64,000 nt of DNA from Imbricaverruca yamaguchii (Eukaryota; Arthropoda; Thecostraca; Neoverrucidae): assembly GCA_034440575.1 (NCBI GenBank), contig JAOTOL010001430.1, positions 622,001 to 686,000 of the forward strand, in the 5' to 3' direction. Below, piece by piece: positions 9,826 through 20,408 of the stretch. Both the position numbers and the translations under genes were made by a program. The notes beneath the pieces are model-generated. The model was not told the origin of the DNA. It made no database searches and saw only the letters and a list, made by a program, of their open reading frames with translations. Positions within the stretch are counted from its first letter, which is position 1, and each line of letters starts with the position of its first letter.

Positions 9826-11247
9826 CTGCTAGCCGACGATGCCTGAGCACCAGAAGATTGGCATTGGTTTGCGCTGTCCGCTCACAGATGCGCCGCGGCA
9901 GCCTGCCCGGTCAAGCCTGGCCCAGTCGCCGCCTCGGCAAGCTGACGCCACCGTCGCCTGCCGCGCCGCGTCGCCATGGCAACACCCAGCAGGCTGCCGC
10001 CGCCGAGACAGAATGCTAGCGAATTGATAGCAATCCGATGTTTTGAAATGCGAACACGATTCGGCCAATGACACTGAATTCTTTGTGTTTGGGGTTACCT
10101 AGTGCGGGGCTTAGTTTCCAATGGGGTTGCATTGTTGGTGTAGTCTCTTATTGTTTCGGGATTTATGTGATCGGATGCTTTCAGTTCAGTGCGACCAATC
10201 TTATCATTTCGAATGACAATCTTCTGGTATTCGACATCGTCAGGGTACGTAGTTTTAGTGCGATGCGACACGCATATATGTATTGGATATGTTCAGCAAT
10301 GATCGGACGTTGGACGTTCCTCTGTTGGCGCGTGAGCGCTTGTGCTCAGCCGACGCCGTTCTTGGTCACCGCTGCTGGGTTTGGGCAGCGAACAATCGCG
10401 TCGTTCGGAGCCACCAGCCATAATTTTGTTTTACAAGTTGCTACTTGCATCGTTTCCAGCGGTATAATTACCCTAGGATAATGCTGATGAACTAGGGCGG
10501 GTGCCACGCCAGCTATGATGACCGACTTGTGGAGGTTTATGTGATGTCACTACGTGTAATTCTCTGTCTGGAATCCTCCCCTTTAGAGATTTGTCTTGGC
10601 TTGCGTCACCAACGAAATGTGACCGGTCAGATGACTCAACTAGGCTGCCACGAATGCGAATAGGTACACAATCTCTCCATATAATGGCTTGTCATGTTCT
10701 TTGTGTGCTGTTTGGATGAGGCACCTCTATCCTTTTCCTGCTTTGAATGCAATCTAGTATTTTCTCGCAAAAATCCGATCAGGCGGATTCAGCGGTCGCC
10801 CCGGCGCATGTTACGTGTATTGCGCCGGGTGTCGTTCGGATTGTTGGTCGCCTGTGGGTAGTCTCGATGAAACCAAATGCTTGTGAATGCTCATGTTGAT
10901 ATTTCTGCCATCGTTTGCCCTTTAATTTGTCTTGCTAGCCAATGTTTTATCAAGTTCGGCAGAATCCATCGCTAGTCGCTGCGTATTATGCAGATCTGAT
11001 GGGTCGTCAACAGCTTCCATTGCTGACATATCATTATCTTTGGGCAGTTTGTCGCGCAGCGTTGTCGCCATTGTAAAGTTCCCAGACTGCCTTGGATTCT
11101 CCACCGCTTTGTGCCTCTTGAATTGCATGTGTACCGAATCATTAGTGCATGGTTACTCTTGTGACTGCTGTCTGCAAATGTGGGGTGTGTTGTTTCGCTG
11201 GACTTTGGATCACAAACGTAGCGCTTGCTGCTGACTCGTCTAGGCAG
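9826..11247 (+). other. EPT1 3' untranslated region and downstream DNA
   Basis: Starts GC-rich (to ~10010) and becomes balanced. No AATAAA was noticed near the stop. Several ATGA sites exist (for example 10067, 10212, 10299, 10487), but none sits in an obvious SECIS fold by eye. A 137-codon frame at 10068-10481 has no recognisable content. Confidence 0.4.
9970..9983 (+). promoter_or_regulatory. Consensus RFX X-box motif
   Basis: GTCGCCATGGCAAC fits the X-box consensus GTNRCC-N(0-3)-RGYAAC exactly. RFX factors use it in ciliary-gene promoters. Here it lies ~145 bases after the EPT1 stop in GC-rich DNA, with no ciliary gene recognised nearby, so chance is quite possible. Confidence 0.25.
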
Positions 11248-11355
11248 TTCTGGGGGAAGGGTGCAGCCAGCCAGATGTTCGCATTGTACTTGAGCCGCAT
11301 GGGTGTCACATTAGTCTACCAGTGCGCCATCAGCATCACTGGGGCAGACAGTTGG
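11248..11355 (+). CDS. Exon-like island of unknown product
   Basis: Bounded by an acceptor-like GTCTAGGCAG and a donor-like GG|GTAAAT. It holds 36 whole codons including QMFALYLSRMGVTLVYQC, with codon use like real exons in this window. I do not recognise the product. It lies just upstream of the 79-bp array at 11470 and could belong to a gene whose other exons are hidden between the minisatellites, or it could be chance. Confidence 0.2.
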
Positions 11356-11469
11356 GTAAATAGCCAAGTTCCCGCGGTCAACGTGTTCGGGCGATCCGGC
11401 GATGTCCCACCACCGAACCATCCCCGAAACCAGCCGGGGACACTGACCGCCGGTCTGGCGCTCCGCCGC

Positions 11470-12125
11470 TGCCAGACCAGTGGATGTTGTCGGCCGCCTG
11501 GGGCGTCTCGCTGCCAGTCTCGCTGCTCCGCCGCGGCCAGACCAGTGGAGCTTGTCGGCCGAGTATTCTGCACCGACTGGGCCGTCCCGCTGCCAGTCTC
11601 GCTGCTCCGCCGCGGCCAGACCAGTGGAGCTTGTCGGCCGAGTATTCTGCACCGCCTGGGCCGTTCCGCTGCCAGTCTGGTTGCTCCGCCGCGGCCAGAC
11701 CGGTGGATGTTGTCAGCCGCCTGGGCCGTCTCGCTGCCAGTCTCACTGCTCCGCCGTGGCCAGACCAGTGGAAGTTGTCGGCCGAGTATTCTGCACCGAC
11801 TGGGCCGTCCCGCTGCCAGTCTTGCTGCTCCGCCGCGGCCAGACCAGTGGAGCTTGTCGGCCGAGTATTCTGCACCGCCTGGGCCGTCTCGCTGCCAGTC
11901 TCGCTGCTCCGCCGTGGCCAGACCAGTGGAAGTTGTCGCGATTGAAGCGCCTGGGCCGTCCGCTGCCATCTCGCTGCTCCGCCGTGGCCAGACCAGTGGA
12001 AGTTGTCGGCCGAGTATTCTGCACCGACTGGGCCGTCCCGCTGCCAGTCTTGCTGCTCCGCCGCGACCAGACTTGTGGAGCTTGTCGGCCGAGTATTCTG
12101 TATCGCCCGGGCTGCCCCGCTGTAC
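11470..12125 (+). repeat. GC-rich minisatellite, ~79-bp and shorter units
   Basis: About nine units built on CGCTGCCAGTCTCGCTGCTC, GGCCAGACCAGTGGA and GTCGGCCGAGTATTCTGCAC. Full units are 79 bp; others lack the GAGTATTCTGCACC part. The long frames on both strands are shadows of this repeat. Confidence 0.9.
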
Positions 12126-12384
12126 ATCTGTGACTGGAAGCAGGCGAATCCGCCACCGATGTCCGACCATGTCTCAGCCTCCGCGGCCCAGTCGCCACGA
12201 ACCGGTCTGCCTCTCCTCCCAAGCTCACGGCGGCTTCGCCTAGTTACTGAATCTCGTGAGGACGTGGTCCCCCTGCCAAGTTGAAATATAATCCCCATCC
12301 CACAGAATTGCCCTCATTTGAGAATCATTGGTTGATCCATCCTGCCGAGATCCAGTCCTCAGCCGTTGGATTCGTCCTGCCCAG

Positions 12385-12800
12385 CTCCAATCCCCGGCCG
12401 TCTGGTACATCTGCCCGGTTCCAATCCCCGGCCGTCTGGTACATCTGCCCGGTTTCGATCCCCGGCCGTCTGGTACATCTGCCCAGCTCCAATCCCCGTC
12501 CGTCTGGTACATCTGCCCGGTTCCGATCCCCGGCCGTCTGGTACATTGCCCGGTTCCGATCCCCGACCGTCTGGTACATCTGCCCGGTTCCGATCCCCGG
12601 CCGTCTGGTACATCTGCCCGGTTCCAATCCCCGGCCGTCTGGTACATCTGTCCGGTTCCGATCCCCGGCCGTCTGGTACATCTGTCCGGTTCCGATCCCC
12701 GGCCGTCTGGTGCATCTGTCTGGTTCCATTTGCTCAGTTACAACCCCCGGCCATCGGACACATCCTGCCGAGCTCCAACCCCCGGCCATCGGATACATCC
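12385..12800 (+). repeat. 34-bp minisatellite
   Basis: About ten close units of GTCTGGTACATCTGCCCGGT followed by TCCGATCCCCGGCC, then two or three diverged units (AGCTCCAACCCCCGGCCATC) up to ~12800. Frames through it shift with each unit and are not genes. Confidence 0.9.
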
Positions 12801-13945
12801 TGGCTGGATACATACATCCATCATTTTCCGCTGACAGTTGCACAGACAATTCGTGTCACGCAGATTGAAACACCGCTGCATATTCAGCTGGAGTAATCGC
12901 TGTGTGTGAGTAGCGGTGCTGCGTGTCACGTGCGTTGTGATTTGCTCAACGGCGTAGATCTGGATGTTCTGGAAGCAGGCTGGACCCGGTGCGACGCCGG
13001 ATGGGTGAGGCAATGTGCCGGGCACCTCAGGTACTAACCTCGACACATTCGAGGAGGCAGTATTTCCAGGGCTCGTCCGAAGTGTGTTTCCGCGCCGTTA
13101 TTTTTTGTCGAGTGTCCGCGGCACATGGCATTGCATGTCAGTTGATACGTCCGTTGATCTGGCCAACAACTTTGTATGTACAGTTCAATCGCAGTGCACT
13201 TATGCCTTGGCGCGTATTCATTGTAATCGCAAAATCTGATGTAACGTGCATGTGCTGTCCTGTACACGACAGACCCCGGTGCCACGATGGCCTTACTCGG
13301 TGTCGGCGCCGTCTGCGGCGTCTGCCGTTGGGTGGATGGTGCCGCCGCCCCACCCCTGCCCACTTGAGCGGCGTTCGTCCCGCGCTGTGTCACCCCGTGG
13401 CCACCACGCGGGCGTGACCCGTCGCCGCCGCGGAGCGCCGTCTTCCAGTATCCGAACGGTGTGACAGTCCCAGACAAGCTGGCGACGCCTCGGCACTGGC
13501 CCGCCGCCGCCCGCCACCGTCCGCCGGTCTAGGCAGATCGCGCGAACCCCGCCAGCTGCTCACGCACGCGCCACTGCTAGACGGACTCGAGCTGGCGCTG
13601 GAGGTGTTGAGCCTGTGGTCGTCCGTCATAGGAATTGCTGGGCCATTGGGAATTTCTAACTGGGAACGGAGCGGTGTGATCCCCGGTGGTTGACGGCAGG
13701 AACTGCACGGGGATGTCCGAGGTTGGAAGGGGTCGAACGCTTGCCGGTTCCGGGGTTGGTGACGTGTTAGAGAGGTGCGGGGCACACCTGGAGAGTCAGC
13801 TGAATGCTGCCAGCCACAGACATTCCATGTCCACCTGTGTGGGTGTGTCCAAAAGACGGCAATTTGCTGATCTTGGCTCCACCTGTGATTGACCATGATG
13901 TCGCCTGTCGTGTGCTGTGGTGCCACATGTGTGCAGCGACGTCGT
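12801..13945. other. GC-rich unassigned stretch between minisatellites
   Basis: Contains coding-like but unassigned pieces on the + strand: 12958-13004 between a GTAG and a GTGAGG, and 13538-13680 including LLTHAPLLDGLELALEVLSL. They could be exons of the same unknown gene as 11248-11355, but no continuous model could be built. Confidence 0.25.
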
Positions 13946-16200
13946 CTGGTGTACCGTGGTGCCACCAGCGGTGTACCGTGGTGCCACCAGCGGTGTACCG
14001 TGGTGCCACCAGCGGTGTACCGTGGTGCCACCAGCGGTGTACCGTGGTGCCACCAGCGGTGTACCGTGGTGCCACCAGCGGTGTACCGTGGTGCCACCAG
14101 CGGTGTACAGTGGTGCCACCAGCGGTGTACCGTGGTGCCACCAGCGGTGTACCGCGGTGCCACCAGCGGTGTACCGTGGTGCCGCCAGCGGTGTACAGTG
14201 GTGCCACCAGCGGTGTACCGTGGCGCCAGCGGTGTACCGTGGTGCCACCAGCGGTGTACAGTGGTGCCACCAGCGGTGTACCGTGGAGTCGCCTGCGGTG
14301 TACCGTGGTGCCGCCAGCGGTGTACAGTGGTGCCACCAGCGGTGTACCGTGGTGCCACCAGCGGTGTACCGTGGTGCCGCCAGCGGTGTACAGTGGTGCC
14401 GCCAGCGGTGTACCGTGGTGCCGCCAGCGGTGTACCGTGGTGCCACCAGCGGTGTACCGTGGTGCCGCCAGCGGTGTACAGTGGTGCCACCAGCGGTGTA
14501 CCGTGGTGCCACCAGCGGTGTACAGTGGTGCCGCCAGCGTTGTACAGTGGTGTACCGTGGTGCCACCAGCGGTGTACCGCGGTGCCACCAGCGGTGTACC
14601 GTGGTGCCACCAGCGGTGTACAGTGGTGCCACCAGCGGTGTACCGTGGTGCCGCCAGCGGTGTACCGTGGTGCCACCAGCGGTGTACCGTGGTGCCACCA
14701 GCGGTGTACCGTGGTGCCACCAGCGGTGTACCGTGGTGCCGCCAGCGGTGTACCGTGGTGCCACCAGCGGTGTACCGTGGTGCCACCAGCGGTGTACCGT
14801 GGTGCCACCAGCGGTGTACCGTGGTGCCACCAGCGGTGTACCGTGGTGCCACCAGCGGTGTACCGTGGTGCCACCAGCGGTGTACCGTGGTGCCACCAGC
14901 GGTGTACCGTGGTGCCACCAGCGGTGTACCGTGGTGCCACCAGCGGTGTACCGTGAGGGTGCCACCAGCGGTGTACGTGGTGCCGCCAGGGGCCAGCGGT
15001 GTACGTGGAGTCGCCTGCGGTGTACCGTGGTGCCGCCAGCGGTGTACCGTGGTGCCACCGGTGTACAGTGTGCCCAGCGGTGTACCGTGGTGCCGCCAGC
15101 GGTTACCAGCGGTGTACCGTGGTGCCGCCAGCGGTGTACCGTGGTGCCGCCAGCGGTGTACCGTGGTGCCGCCAGCGGTGTACGTGGTGCCGCCTGCGGT
15201 GTACCGTGGTGCCGCCAGCGGTGTACAGTGGTGCCACCAGCGGTGTACCGTGGTGCCACCAGCGGTGTACCGTGGTGCCACCAGCGGTGTACAGTGGTGC
15301 CGCCAGCGGTGTACCGTGGTGCCGCCAGCGGTGTACGGGTGCCACCAGCGGTGTACCGTGGTGCCACCAGCGGTGTACCGTGGTGCCACCAGCGGTGTAC
15401 CGTGGTGCCGCCAGCGGTGTACCGTGGTGCCGCCAGCGGTGTACCGTGGTGCCACCAGCGGTGTACCGCGGTGCCGCCAGCGGTGTACCGTGGTGCCACC
15501 AGCGGTGTACCGTGGTGCCACCAGCGGTGTACCGTGGTGCCACCAGCGGTGTACCGTGGTGCCACCAGCGGTGTACCGTGGTGCCACCAGCGGTGTACCG
15601 TGGTGCCACCAGCGGTGTACCGTGGTGCCACCAGCGGTGTACAGTGGTGCCACCAGCGGTGTACCGTGGTGCCGCCAGCGGTGGTGCCACCAGCGGTGTA
15701 CAGTGGTGCCACCAGCGGTGTACCGTGGTGCCACCAGCGGGGTGCCAGCGGTGTACCGTGGTGCCGCCAGCGGTGTACCGTGGTGCCACCAGCGGTGTAC
15801 GTGGTGCCGCCAGCGGTGTACCGTGGTGCCGCCAGCGGTGTACGTGGTGCCCCAGCTTACCGTGTGCCGCCAGCGGTGTACGTGGTGCCACCAGCGGTGT
15901 CGTGCCGCCAGCGGTGTACCGTGGTCAGGTACAGTGGTGCCACCAGCGGTGTACCGTGGGCCGCCGCGGTGCCTGTGCACCCGTGTGCCGCCAGCGGTGT
16001 ACCGTGGTGCCACCAGCGGTGTACGTGGTCCCGTGGTGCCACCAGCGGTGTACAGTGGTGCCCAGCGGTGTACCGTGGTGCCACCAGCGGTGTACCGTGG
16101 TGCCAGCGGTGTACAGTGGTGCCACCAGCGGTGTACAGTGGTGCCACCAGCGGTGTACCGTGGAGTCGCCTGCGGTGTATGGTGGTGCCACCTGCGGTGT
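13946..16200 (+). repeat. 22-bp minisatellite, ~100 copies
   Basis: Units of GTACCGTGGTGCCACCAGCG+GT over ~2.25 kb, with A/G variation in CCACC/CCGCC and CCGTGG/CAGTGG. The 5' half is regular; from ~14950 many units have small deletions. Each unit has dyad symmetry (ACCG..TGGTGCCACCA..CGGT). Frames of up to 900 codons here are repeat shadows. Confidence 0.95.
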
Positions 16201-16207
16201 GCTGCAG

Positions 16208-16298
16208 CTCGCTCACGCGGAGGCCGCGCTGCGTCGGCTCTGCACCGGTCACTTCACGTTTGGAAGTGTGGTTCCGGTTCGACCGGCGATGGCACTGG
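16208..16298 (+). CDS. Exon-like island of unknown product
   Basis: Follows GTGCTGCAG at the very end of the 22-bp array and is followed by a good donor G|GTATGT at 16299. The frame reads LAHAEAALRRLCTGHF and onward to the donor without a stop (30 codons plus one base). The product is not recognised. It might be an exon of the same unknown gene as 11248-11355. Confidence 0.22.
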
Positions 16299-16394
16299 GT
16301 ATGTCGGCCAATATACCGTTGTCACAGCGCGTGCCGTGTTTCACAGCGGTCTGTCTGCGTGGCAACCCAGACCACAAGGGGATCCTCAGCCTCT

Positions 16395-16456
16395 CGTTGG
16401 TTGGTTGGTTATTTGGGCTTAGGGGCGCATCGACTGCTTCGGTCATACAGCGCCCA
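16395..16456 (-). mobile_element. Ultra-short retroposon, copy 2
   Basis: 62-bp insertion starting CGTTGGTTGGTTGGTTATTT and ending GCGCCCA, with a 9-bp duplication TCAGCCTCT (16386-16394 and 16457-16465). Same orientation and same endpoint as copy 1. Confidence 0.8.
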
Positions 16457-16629
16457 TCAGCCTCTAGCTCCAATAGTTCTGGAGAGAAGCCACAGAACCT
16501 GCCGCACCCCGTCGGACCTGGGCTCGGTCTGTGGTGCGGGGCTGGTTGGGTTGTGGTTGGGACCCCCGTCAAAGGCGTCGCCGGTGGTTCCGACCATATT
16601 CCCGCTGCATGGTCACTAAAAAGGAGACC

Positions 16630-17330
16630 CTAAGGCTAGCGATGATTGTGAGGAATACCAAAGGTCAGCGTCAGGGCTAAGCAGCCCTTGAAGCTGAGAA
16701 CGCTATCGAGGACTCGGGAGGGCCTTAGCCGATTGAAAGGGTTTGATGAGCGCAAGAGGACTGGACTGTGATGCTGAAGAGGCTTGGAAAATCCCGATGA
16801 TGACCGCCTCCGAGAGTCCCTAGAGGCTGGCGGTGGTTGCGAGAAATACTGCAGAGCTAGAATATCCCTGGTGGCCAGAAAGGCTCCCAGGAATGGCAAG
16901 GGCGCCTCGGGTTGAAGAGCCCGCGGGGCTGGGAGAGCGCGTTCCCGAAACCTGGGATGAATCCTGATGGATGAACAGGCCCCTGAGGGATGAGTTTCGA
17001 GGGCTGGCCACGTTTGCTAGAATTCGTGTTTCGAAGCTTCATGCCTCTGAAAGCTTGGCTGGGTTTTTCGTGGATTGGGATGGGGTCATAAGAGCTAGAA
17101 AGTGTCCCTGACGAATGAATGGGACCCCTGAAGAGCACTGCACAGAGATGCTTCCGATATTTTGGATGGGTACGTGAGAGGTCGGGACACCGGGAGCCAA
17201 CAGTCATTGAGAAATTCCGGTCATTGCGAGGAATTCTGAGAGCCCACATCAGAGCTAAGATATCCTGGAAAGTCAGGAATGCTACCGAGAACAAGGAAGG
17301 GCACCCAAAAGCCAGAGGGCGGTGAATGGT
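16630..17330. repeat. Old, diverged repeats
   Basis: A ~75-base motif starting TTGYGAGRAAT and containing AGAGCTARRATATCC, ending near AAGGGC, recurs at about 16644, 16834 and 17224. It is too diverged for a firm period. The rest to 18242 shows no gene. Confidence 0.45.
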
Positions 17331-18242
17331 AAACAGGGCAGCCGAGTGCCAGCGATGTCTGTCTGAACCATGTCTTTGCGGATGTCCTTAACAAGGAACA
17401 AAATGGGCGAGGTTCGTCTGAGCACTTGCTATGATGCACCTCCACCCTGGAAAGTGCGTCACCTACCGCTCCTTAAGGACAAAGAATCGCCGTTACTGGG
17501 CGACTTCTCGAACGCCGAGGGTTACCGTCCCAGATGCCATAGCTTCCCAGGGAGCCTGGGCCGCTCCAGTGGTGACGAAAGACAGCCCAGCTGTAGCTGA
17601 GATGACGGCAGCTCTAGCAGTGCCAGTTGCCTCCCTTGGACTGACGTGACGCCCGTCAAGAAAAATGATAAAGCTGCACGATGTGTATTGGGCATAGCTG
17701 GGCAGACGTCAAATCTTCCACTGTCCAAAAATATTGCACATATTTTCCCCATTGGCATTGAAGTCTCATTTTGAGCAAGATTCTATGAATGTGCTGAAAA
17801 GGCGCAACAATGTGAACCCCACCCCTATCATGAACACCGTCCACATTACACCATTTATGAACGCAACGGACAGCAACAAAAGCAATTGTTTTGGAGATAA
17901 GTAGCTTTGTTCTTAATCACACTAATAACACGCATGTCATCATAAGAGACCTGTGAGTTGTTCTTCACTTTTTCGCAATATGTTTTCATTTGTTGGTGGC
18001 CAGCAGCAGGCCATGATGACCAGAGCTGAGGTTCCACACGGACCAGCCCGTCCTGGACTCGTCGCAGCGGCACATGTCATCTGAGCGTCCCACACGTAGA
18101 GGGCACGGCCGTCAGCTCAGCTGTACACGTGAGGAGCCGATGGAGTATGACGGTTTCTATAATTTTGAACACTACTGCTAGGGTATAGTTGCCAATGGGA
18201 TTTACATGGGTTGGGATTGGGATTGGGATTGGGCCGGTATGG

Positions 18243-18985
18243 GACTACACGTGATTAGACCAGTAGGATTGATGGTGTGGACGGCCATAACCTGCGGGCC
18301 GGTAGGATTGATAGTGTGGACGGCCATAACCTGCGGGCCAGTATGATTGATAGTGTGGACGGCCATAACCCCCGGGGCAGTGGGATTGATGGTGTGGACG
18401 GCCATAACCTGCGGGCCAGTAGGATTGATGGTGTGGACGGCCATAAACTGCGGGTCAGTAGGATTGATGGTGTGGACGGCCATAACCTGCGGGCCAGTAG
18501 GATTGATGGTGTGGACGGCCATAACCCGCGGGGCAGTGGGATTGATGGTGTGGACGGCCATAACCTGCGGGCCAGTAGGATTGATGGTGTGGACGGCCAT
18601 AACCCGCGGGGCAGTGGGATTGATGGTGTGGACGGCCATAACCTGCGGGCCAGTAGGATTGATGGTGTGGACGGCCATAACCTGCGGGCCAGTAGGATTG
18701 ATGGTGTGGACGGCCATAACCTGCGGGCCAGTAGGATTGATGGTGTGGACGGCCATAACCTGCGGGCCAGTAGGATTGATAGTGTGGACGGCCATAACCC
18801 GCGGGCAGTGGGATTGATGGTGTGGACGGCCATAACCCGCGGGCAGTAGGATTGATAGTGTGGACGGCCATAACCTGCGGGCCAGTAGGATTGATAGTGT
18901 GGACGGCCATAACCTGCGGGGCAGTGGGATTGATGGTGTGGACGGCCATAACCTGCGGGGCAGTGGGATTGATGGTGTGGACTGC
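18243..18985 (+). repeat. 39-bp minisatellite
   Basis: About 19 units of GATTGATGGTGTGGACGGCC followed by ATAACCTGCGGGCCAGTAG. A two-base change (GGGGCAGTGG for GGGCCAGTAG) marks some units. Because 39 is a multiple of three, frames stay open on both strands. A GC-rich frame continues after it to a TGA at 19133-19135 (SDWLHGEVAPLPAEGDSAG), possibly a terminal exon, unassigned. Confidence 0.92.
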
Positions 18986-19135
18986 CGTTACCTGCGCCGT
19001 CCTCGCCGCCACCCACCTTCCTCGACTCGGCTCTCCGACTGGCTACACGGCGAGGTGGCGCCGTTGCCGGCGGAGGGCGACAGCGCCGGGCCCTGCCCAC
19101 CTGCCGTCTGCGAGCTCCACCCGTACCCAGGCTGA

Positions 19136-19697
19136 CGCCCGACCGCCTGTGTAGAATGATGCTGGAAAACCGACTCCATAACCCATCGTGACCAATCGGA
19201 AGCCGATCACTGCAGACTGGCGCTGCTCTCTTGGAGATGAGTTGACCTTTTTCTTCTTGCATTTTGCTTCTTGGGTTGTTTTTGGCGATACTTCGAGCAA
19301 TCCACTCAATCAATGACTAACTAGACATCTTCGAACAACGTGGAGCGGTCAACGACTGACGTCCGCGCTTCCTAACATGCTTCCTTTCGAGCGTGCCATC
19401 TCCTCACCTGTTGGCATAATGCCGCTTACACATTCACTCGCACTCATTTGCTCCTGATAATCGCGGATTTCGTGTATCGGATTGCCTATTTTGGTTACTC
19501 TGTTTTCTGCGCCAAATTCTCCCTCGTAGTACACGCACGTGTGCACCGGCACCCGGGAAATGCGACCAGACGACCGGACACAGAGGCAGATCCGCTGTCT
19601 GCACGTGCTAATCGTGGCCATACCTGGCAAGTCGTAGAATGGCAGCGATTGGCTGAGTTCAATACGAAGCTGGTGGAAAACGTCATAACTGTCCATG
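19136..19697. other. Unassigned stretch
   Basis: No gene recognised. A 131-codon - strand frame (19744-19349) begins inside a retroposon and matches no family known to me. Confidence 0.4.
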
Positions 19698-19754
19698 ATT
19701 GGTTGGTTACTGGAGCTCAGGGACGCATCGACTTCATCGGTCATACAAAGCCCA
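19698..19754 (-). mobile_element. Ultra-short retroposon, diverged copy
   Basis: TGATTGGTTGGTTACTGGAG ... GGGACGCATCGACTTC ... GGTCATACAAAGCCCA; same layout and orientation as the others. No clear target duplication. Confidence 0.6.
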
Positions 19755-19789
19755 CCAGCCTCTTGAAATCGAAGCTCTTGATAGGTATT

Positions 19790-19945
19790 CGGGTTCTTTT
19801 ACGATGCGTTCGACTGCTGGGTCGTATAGCGTCGCCAACCTCCCGCGCCGGTTGTTCGCGGAGGAACTCGGTAATGCCGCCGGTTGTGGGATTCGAACCC
19901 AAGATCCTACGAGCAAACTCCAATTCACCACCGCCGCCGCGGCAC
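19790..19945 (-). mobile_element. SINE family B copy
   Basis: Read on the - strand: a B box GGTTCGAATCCC, then GAGGTTGGCGACGCTATA, CGAACGCATCGTAAAAG, as in the other family B copies. The head (GTGGTGAATTGGAGTTTGC before the B box) differs from the heads at 50.6 and 58.6 kb. Confidence 0.7.
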
Positions 19946-20300
19946 CAAAGAAGTTCTGGAAATCTAGCAATTGTTGGCGACAGACGCAACCATACTAAAA
20001 TCATTCTGGATCCTTAAGATGATGGGAAAAAGCGCCGTGTTGCACTAAACATAGCAATGGGGGCGCTCTACTCCATGCCAAAAGTTCCGACCAGATGGAG
20101 CCTTACTCCAATATAGATCAGGCTGGTACGCAGAACCTAGCCACCGCCTGCGTATGTGGAACACGCTGAGCATTACTCAGCTGAAGAAACCCATACAGGT
20201 TCACCACCAATTTTACTATCTCACACATGACAGCATTCAAACACATGGATATGGTAAGGTGGGATGCCCACGCACGAACACAGCACTACCTTTACGATGC

Positions 20301-20408
20301 CTATATGGTTCCCTTGGCCAGGAATTCCTTCTTGATGCTGGCTCGGCTCTCGGGCGATGGCAGGGCAGGCTCGATGCCCTCTTGCCGCCGTTTTCGCTGC
20401 ACCTCGCC
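20301..20408 (-). CDS. CHCHD7: CHCHD7 terminal exon
   Basis: Acceptor TCTCGCAG, then GEVQRKRRQEGIEPALPSPE and SRASIKKEFLAKGTI, stop TAG at 20303-20301. It fits the family tail (basic stretch, G-I-x-P-x-L-P, then a charged helix). Confidence 0.92.
   Translation of the reverse strand, partial: GEVQRKRRQEGIEPALPSPESRASIKKEFLAKGTI

Noticed and set aside
10487..10520. SECIS element (ATGA ... TGAT)
   Set aside because: The spacing is too short and there is no AA/CC in a suitable apical loop. Other ATGA sites up to 10900 fit no better by eye.
10922..11128. Charged 68-codon - strand frame
   Set aside because: Looks protein-like, but no family was recognised and no clear splice sites flank it.
13390..16619. 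Open frames of 500-900 codons on both strands
   Set aside because: They are translations of the 22-bp minisatellite; 22 bp cycles all frames and the unit lacks stops. No domain or splice support.
18190..19135. Long ORFs on both strands (197-352 codons)
   Set aside because: The 39-bp unit is a multiple of three, so open frames are automatic. The short GC-rich tail after it is noted separately as a possible exon.
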